A stretch of 20,349 bases of DNA from CAZRHR01 sp964599915 (lineage in GTDB: Bacteria; Bacteroidota; Bacteroidia; CAIKAF01): the NCBI GenBank assembly GCA_964599915.1, contig CAZRHR010000052.1, positions 1-20,349 on the forward strand, given 5' to 3'. Both the position numbers and the translations under genes were made by a program. How positions within the stretch are numbered: position 1 is the first letter of the stretch; the number at the start of each line of letters is the position of its first letter. Positions 15,998-20,349 of the stretch are shown in pieces. The notes beneath the pieces were generated by a model. That model saw only the letters and a list, made by a program, of their open reading frames with translations, ran no database searches and was not told where the DNA came from.

Positions 15998-16609
15998 ATG
16001 CAGTCGTATAGTTTTGCCACCCAAACCGAAACCATACACATCCGAAACATGCTGTGCGAAAGCTGCATTTGGCATGTCCAACACTTACTACAAAAATCTG
16101 GCTATGTAGAAGTTATACATATAGAACTAGGAAAAGCCACCCTACGTTTCGACCCCCATCTTTTCAATGCAAAAAGTCTTGGTCAAATTTTAGAAAAAGA
16201 AGGCTATAGTTTAGTCAAAGAACAAAAGGAGCAATTGGTAGAAAAAATCAAAGCCCTCGCGGTAAAATTAGTCTTTCATCCAAATGAAGAAATTAGGAAA
16301 ATTACGCCTTCAGGCTATTTTACTTCAGAAACAGGAAATGCATATACCTATTTAAGCCGACTTTTTTCCGAAAAAACCGGAACAACCATCGAAAAATATA
16401 TCATCTTACTCAGAATAGAGAGGGTTAAAGAATTATTAGCGGATGACAATTATACCCTGTCAGAAGTTGCCTGGGAGGCTGGTTATTCGTCTGTACAATA
16501 CATGAGTAATCAGTTCCGTCAGGTTACAGGAGAAACGGTGGGGCAATATCGAAAAAAGGCATCTGGAAGAATTCCACTTAATACTATATTGAAGCAAAAG
16601 CAACCATAA
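15998..16609 (+). CDS. AraC-family transcriptional regulator with N-terminal HMA (heavy-metal-associated) domain
   Basis: A 203-residue fusion. Residues 10-74 look like a ferredoxin-fold HMA domain: HIRNMLCESCIWHVQHLLQ with the CxxC pair C20/C23, then EVIHIELGKATLRFDP and an ILEKEGYSLV end. Residues about 108-188 are the AraC DNA-binding region: GNAYTYLSRLFSEKTGTTIEK for the first helix-turn-helix, LLRIERVKELLADDNYTLSEVAWEAGY-type linker, and SSVQYMSNQFRQVTGETVGQYRKK for the second. HMA domains bind Cu(I), Zn or similar ions through the two Cys, so metal or thiol sensing is likely (inference). There is no metal transporter or efflux gene beside it in the window. A palindrome and a -7 element sit directly before the start. 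Confidence 0.88.
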   Translation: MQSYSFATQTETIHIRNMLCESCIWHVQHLLQKSGYVEVIHIELGKATLRFDPHLFNAKSLGQILEKEGYSLVKEQKEQLVEKIKALAVKLVFHPNEEIRKITPSGYFTSETGNAYTYLSRLFSEKTGTTIEKYIILLRIERVKELLADDNYTLSEVAWEAGYSSVQYMSNQFRQVTGETVGQYRKKASGRIPLNTILKQKQP

Positions 16610-17145
16610 TGTTATTACCCAAAATTTCGGGCAATTGAAATGCTAATTTTAAACTCGAGTTTTTAAGCTATAATATTAGACCTGAACTGGCCTCAAGATG
16701 GTTACTTAGGAAAAGTTTATACTTTACATTGCAGAATTAAGGTGCCAAGACAAATAATGTATGAATCTACGACATGGAAGTTAATCACATGGCAAAACAT
16801 ATAAAAATATTAGGTCAATATCTATCTTGATAAATCAAGTTGGGTGGGCAAGATTAAACCCATAGGATTTCAATACCACAAGCCTAATCAAAGTGTTTTT
16901 TTTACATTTTTTTGATAGATACCGTGGTGAAGTATTCTTTTTTAAAACTGAAGTTTGAATCATTTTACCTTAAAATTCGCTCACAATCTTCTTTGCGGCT
17001 TAGATTACCTCATTTCAATGGGTAGAACCATATGAAAAAACAGTACGAACTACCACAAATAGTTTTCATCTTTAATTCTACTTACATTCAAAAAACTTCA
17101 GACAGTCATATTGTTAAATGAATTGTTTTTCACTATATTTACAAC
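16610..17145. other. AT-rich gene-free region
   Basis: About 535 bp with no supported gene on either strand. The only ordered element I see is a perfect small palindrome CTTGATAAATCAAG at 16826-16839, which could be a protein-binding site. No tRNA, riboswitch or repeat family is recognisable. The right end holds the promoter candidate for the SprB-repeat gene. Confidence 0.5.
17111..17141 (+). promoter_or_regulatory. Promoter candidate of the SprB-repeat gene
   Basis: TTG at 17111-17113 is followed after 20 nt by TATATTTA (17134-17141), which matches TAnnTTTG in all but the last base. The ATG at 17146 follows after 4 nt, again implying a leaderless or nearly leaderless transcript. Confidence 0.35.
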
Positions 17146-20100
17146 ATGCACAAGGTAGATATCAAGGTCATTGTCCTGTGGTTTTTATTCTGCTTTTTGC
17201 CGGGTCTATCTCTGCATAGTCAACTCAATTGTGGGGGAAATGTCCCCTCGTTCAACGTAAACTTAACCGGCCAACCTAATGGCGTATGGACCTCCCCAAA
17301 TGTAGTTCGGGTTGGAAGTTGCTGTGGGGATAACACGTGTGTTGGCTTTACGATTACCCTTGATCCAAATTCATCCGGAGTTTCATTTTCCATGATTAGC
17401 GGGGCTATTCCTGGTGGTGCATTATCCTATCAAATTAATTGTGGTGGTGCAAACACGGTGGGAGGTCCTGTCTGTTTATCTGGTGTTGGTCCACACTATC
17501 TCACCTTTTGTAAGTCAGGAAACAATGCCAATGAATACCAAATTGTATCCATTTCAAAGCCCGTAATACCCCCAACTTTAACAACCAATATAGGTTGTTC
17601 AAAATCTTTTACGGTTCAGGGTGTGGCGCCTTCAAGCATTACATGGAATTCTATTTTCCCGGGATCTAGTGGTCAATACAATGCGAATTTAAGTTGCGGA
17701 AGCAGTTGCAGCACCCTCGTTTATTCGCCACCTAGCAATCCGCCCCCATTTATTGATTATGTTGTTTGTGGGACACCTAGTTCATCGTGCGCCGGTTCAA
17801 ACTTCTGTGATACCATTCGGGTTTTTACGAATCCTGTTTTATCAGGTTCATTTCCTCAAGATACCGTGAGTGTTTGTGGAACCAATGGAACGACTTCATT
17901 GACTCCTCAAATTTCTGGAGGTAGTCCTCCCTATCAATATCTTTGGAGCACTGGAGCACAGACTGCTTCGCTATTGGCAGGGCCCGGTCAATATCAAGTA
18001 AGGGTAACCGACCAAACAGGATGCGATACGTTATGGTTACCAATAGTGGTGGTGGCTGAAACGCAGCCCCAAGCGACCGTTGCGCCAAACCTCAATGTTT
18101 GCATTCAACAAACCAGTGTGCCCCTCCAAGGACAATCCAACACCGGCCAAGGATTTTGGACAGGTGGCAATGGTTTTTTTACAACCAATGGCCTTCAAGC
18201 CACGTATCAACCTTCCTCATCTGAACTGGCTGCCGGTGGCGTTCAACTTGGTTTTGTAGCCACAGGGAATATTTGTCCGAATGATACTGCTTTTAGCCAA
18301 ATTCAGTTTTTACTATTCAATGCGCAACCTACGATTCAAGCCACGCCTGTTAGTTGCTTTGGCGGGCAAAATGGAACATTGAACCTTCAAATAAACCCAG
18401 GCACCTCACCCCCCTATTCTTTTCAATGGACGCATGGACCCGGAGGAACTTTTTTACAAGGCCTGGCAGCAGGAACCTACGTCGCAGTAATCACCGATGG
18501 TTTAGGTTGCACTGATAGTGTGGTTGGCATCGTAACGTCTCCCTCAGCCATTAATGTGGTTTCAAACTTAACACCAGTATCATGTCCTGGAAATCAAGAT
18601 GGTACTGCACAACTTCAAGTCTCAGGAGGAACGCCACCTTATAGCGTTTTATGGGGTAATGGCAGTACACAGTGGATGCAATCGAACCTGGGTGGCGGTA
18701 TTTTAAGTTATGTCATCACCGACGCAAATCAATGTCAGGTCAATGGCTCCGTTAACATTCTAGAATCCCCTCTTAATCTCTCCGTATCACTTTCTGTGCA
18801 AAATGTGAATTGTTTTGGTGCACAAACCGGTAGCATTAGTTCCGTCGTATCCGGTGGTACGGCCCCCTATGCCTATTTATGGAGCAATGGAAGCTCTATA
18901 AGCCAAATTCAAAATGTTTCCGCCGGCTTTTATTCTGTTACTGTTACCGATGCCAATGGATGCGCCATTTCCAATGGTACCAATATTTCACAGCCTGCCA
19001 ACGGCATTAACCTTTCCTCGGTGGTCACACCCGTCGCTTGTTTTGGAAACAGCACCGGCGCCATTGATTTGACCGTCACCGGAGGAACACCCTTTACCAA
19101 CGGCGCACCTTACACCTACCTTTGGAGTAATGGCGCAACCACCGAAGATTTGAATAATGTAGCCGCCGGCACTTATTCCGTCACCGTGAGTGATAACAGC
19201 GGATGTACTGCGAATTTGAACGCCACCATCAATCAACCCGCTGCGGCGCTTACCCTTTCTTCCCAAAATACCAACGTGGCTTGTTTTGGAAATGCGAGTG
19301 GGGCCATTGATCTTACCGTAAGCGGAGGAACCAGTTTTACCAATGGTGCACCTTATACGTATGTGTGGAATAATGGGGCCACAACGGAAGACTTGAGTAA
19401 CCTCGCTCCCGGACTTTATTCAGTCACCGTGACCGATACCAATGGCTGTTTCGCCAACCTTAATGCCAATATTAATCAACCCGCGGCACCCATTTCACTT
19501 ACTTCTTTGAACACCGATGTAGCTTGTTTTGGGAACAGCACAGGCGCCATTGACCTTACGGCAAGCGGAGGAACCCCATTTGCCAATGGTGCACCTTATA
19601 CCTTTGTTTGGAGTAACGGGGCAGTCACAGAAGATTTAAATAATATCTCAGCCGGAAGTTACAATGTGGTCGTCACCGATGCCAATGGATGCGCCGACAG
19701 TTTGCAAGTCAGCATTTCGCAGCCCGCCAACGGACTTACCCTTTCTTCACAAATCACCGATGTAGCTTGTTTCGGAAACAGCACCGGCGCCATTGATTTG
19801 ACCGTAACAGGAGGCACGCCCTTTACCAATGGTGCACCCTACAATTACCTTTGGAGTAATGGCGTAACCACCGAAGATTTGAACAATGTTCCTGCCGGAC
19901 CTTATTCCGTCACCGTAACCGATGCCAACAATTGTTCTGCCAATCTAAACATCACCGTGACACAACCCGCGGCGGCGCTTACCCTTTCTTCTCAAAACAC
20001 CAATGTGGCTTGTTTTGGAAACAGCACCGGAGCCATTGACCTTACCGTAACCGGAGGAACCATTTTTACCAATGGCGCACCTTACATTTACTTGTGGAAT

Positions 20101-20349
20101 AATGGGGCCACCACGGAAGACCTGAGTAACCTCGCTCCCGGACTTTACACTGTCACCGTGACCGATACCAATGGCTGTTCCGCCAACCTTAATGCCAATA
20201 TTAATCAGCCAGCGGCACCCATTTCACTTACTTCTTTGAACACTGATGTAGCTTGTTTTGGAAACAGCACTGGAGCCATTGACCTTTCAGCAAGCGGAGG
20301 AACACCGTTCGCCAATGGGGCGCCTTATGTCTATGTTTGGAATATTGGT
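17146..20349 (+). CDS. SprB-repeat surface adhesin-like protein (3' end outside window)
   Basis: The frame from ATG 17146 has no stop through the right edge, giving at least 1068 residues. Residues 1-25 are a signal peptide (VIVLWFLFCFLPGLSLHSQ). Residues 26-230 form a Cys-rich N-terminal region unlike the repeats. A first divergent repeat-like unit lies around 242-305 (GGSPPYQYLWSTGAQT, VRVTDQTGC). From residue 404 the protein is a regular array of SprB-type repeats, each with CFGxxxGxI, SGGTxPYxYLWSNG and YSVTVTDxxGC. SprB is the gliding-motility adhesin of Flavobacterium, carried by the T9SS; other SprB-repeat proteins are large surface adhesins. The C-terminus, where a sorting domain is expected, is not in the window. 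Adhesion is the likely role; a part in gliding is not shown. Confidence 0.92.
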   Translation, partial: MHKVDIKVIVLWFLFCFLPGLSLHSQLNCGGNVPSFNVNLTGQPNGVWTSPNVVRVGSCCGDNTCVGFTITLDPNSSGVSFSMISGAIPGGALSYQINCGGANTVGGPVCLSGVGPHYLTFCKSGNNANEYQIVSISKPVIPPTLTTNIGCSKSFTVQGVAPSSITWNSIFPGSSGQYNANLSCGSSCSTLVYSPPSNPPPFIDYVVCGTPSSSCAGSNFCDTIRVFTNPVLSGSFPQDTVSVCGTNGTTSLTPQISGGSPPYQYLWSTGAQTASLLAGPGQYQVRVTDQTGCDTLWLPIVVVAETQPQATVAPNLNVCIQQTSVPLQGQSNTGQGFWTGGNGFFTTNGLQATYQPSSSELAAGGVQLGFVATGNICPNDTAFSQIQFLLFNAQPTIQATPVSCFGGQNGTLNLQINPGTSPPYSFQWTHGPGGTFLQGLAAGTYVAVITDGLGCTDSVVGIVTSPSAINVVSNLTPVSCPGNQDGTAQLQVSGGTPPYSVLWGNGSTQWMQSNLGGGILSYVITDANQCQVNGSVNILESPLNLSVSLSVQNVNCFGAQTGSISSVVSGGTAPYAYLWSNGSSISQIQNVSAGFYSVTVTDANGCAISNGTNISQPANGINLSSVVTPVACFGNSTGAIDLTVTGGTPFTNGAPYTYLWSNGATTEDLNNVAAGTYSVTVSDNSGCTANLNATINQPAAALTLSSQNTNVACFGNASGAIDLTVSGGTSFTNGAPYTYVWNNGATTEDLSNLAPGLYSVTVTDTNGCFANLNANINQPAAPISLTSLNTDVACFGNSTGAIDLTASGGTPFANGAPYTFVWSNGAVTEDLNNISAGSYNVVVTDANGCADSLQVSISQPANGLTLSSQITDVACFGNSTGAIDLTVTGGTPFTNGAPYNYLWSNGVTTEDLNNVPAGPYSVTVTDANNCSANLNITVTQPAAALTLSSQNTNVACFGNSTGAIDLTVTGGTIFTNGAPYIYLWNNGATTEDLSNLAPGLYTVTVTDTNGCSANLNANINQPAAPISLTSLNTDVACFGNSTGAIDLSASGGTPFANGAPYVYVWNIG
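18355..20349 (+). repeat. In-gene tandem repeat array: three 228-bp units then 243-bp units
   Basis: Counting from the Cys codon of CFG (or its equivalent), units begin at 18355, 18583 and 18811 (228 bp, 76 residues) and at 19039, 19282, 19525, 19768, 20011 and 20254 (243 bp, 81 residues; the last cut by the edge). The five extra residues of the longer units are an FTNGA-type insertion after GGTP. Spacing is exact, with no indels inside either class. The units also follow a three-unit order (see findings). Confidence 0.92.

Noticed and set aside
18988..19266. Minus-strand frames opposite the SprB-repeat gene (also 17825-18088)
   Set aside because: They are antisense to a continuous frame with strong repeat periodicity and have Gly-rich shadow composition.

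Overview
The window looks like a chromosome segment from a member of the Bacteroidota. The support is several large secreted proteins with type IX secretion system (T9SS) C-terminal sorting domains, a SprB-repeat adhesin, a GEVED domain, AT-rich spacers, the Bacteroidota promoter pattern TTG-(17-23)-TAnnTTTG in front of several genes, and almost no classical Shine-Dalgarno sequences. The species cannot be named from the sequence alone.

Layout. (1) 1-6854: the C-terminal end of one T9SS-secreted multidomain protein, an AT-rich spacer holding a possible 66-residue secreted ORF, then a 1795-residue T9SS-secreted protein built from the same module types. (2) 6868-8569: a tight three-gene cassette following the giant gene by 13 bp. 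It encodes a 73-residue Pro/Gly-rich protein ending in a PEP-CTERM-like tripartite sorting signal (PID-GG, hydrophobic stretch, basic tail), an eight-helix membrane protein of unknown function, and a 191-residue exosortase/archaeosortase-family protein with its Cys, Arg and His triad in place. This is the most unusual system in the window. (3) 8570-8947: a convergent intergenic region with GC-rich hairpin repeats and a perfect 18-bp tandem array. (4) 8948-10801, minus strand: a DUF5522-type small Cys-rich protein and urocanate hydratase (hutU), abutting with no spacing. (5) 10871-15922, plus strand: a predicted exported acetolactate decarboxylase-family protein, the SelO protein AMPylator, a neurotransmitter:sodium symporter (NSS) with a long extra hydrophilic segment, a 42-residue MetS-like small subunit overlapping it by ATGA, and an FAH-family hydrolase/decarboxylase. 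(6) 15998-16609: an HMA-AraC fusion regulator. (7) 16610-17145: an AT-rich gene desert. (8) 17146 to the right edge: a SprB-repeat surface protein open at the edge, with 228-bp and then 243-bp tandem repeats and a 729-bp higher-order period.

How the parts fit. Both ends of the window are devoted to the cell surface: T9SS cargo on the left and a SprB-like adhesin on the right. The exosortase cassette adds a second, separate C-terminal sorting route that appears to serve its own tiny substrate. The middle is housekeeping and catabolism: one histidine-degradation step, amino-acid uptake by the NSS/MetS pair, an FAH enzyme acting on small oxo-acids, and redox-linked AMPylation. Several start codons sit exactly 4 nt after a TAnnTTTG-like element, which suggests leaderless or nearly leaderless transcripts.
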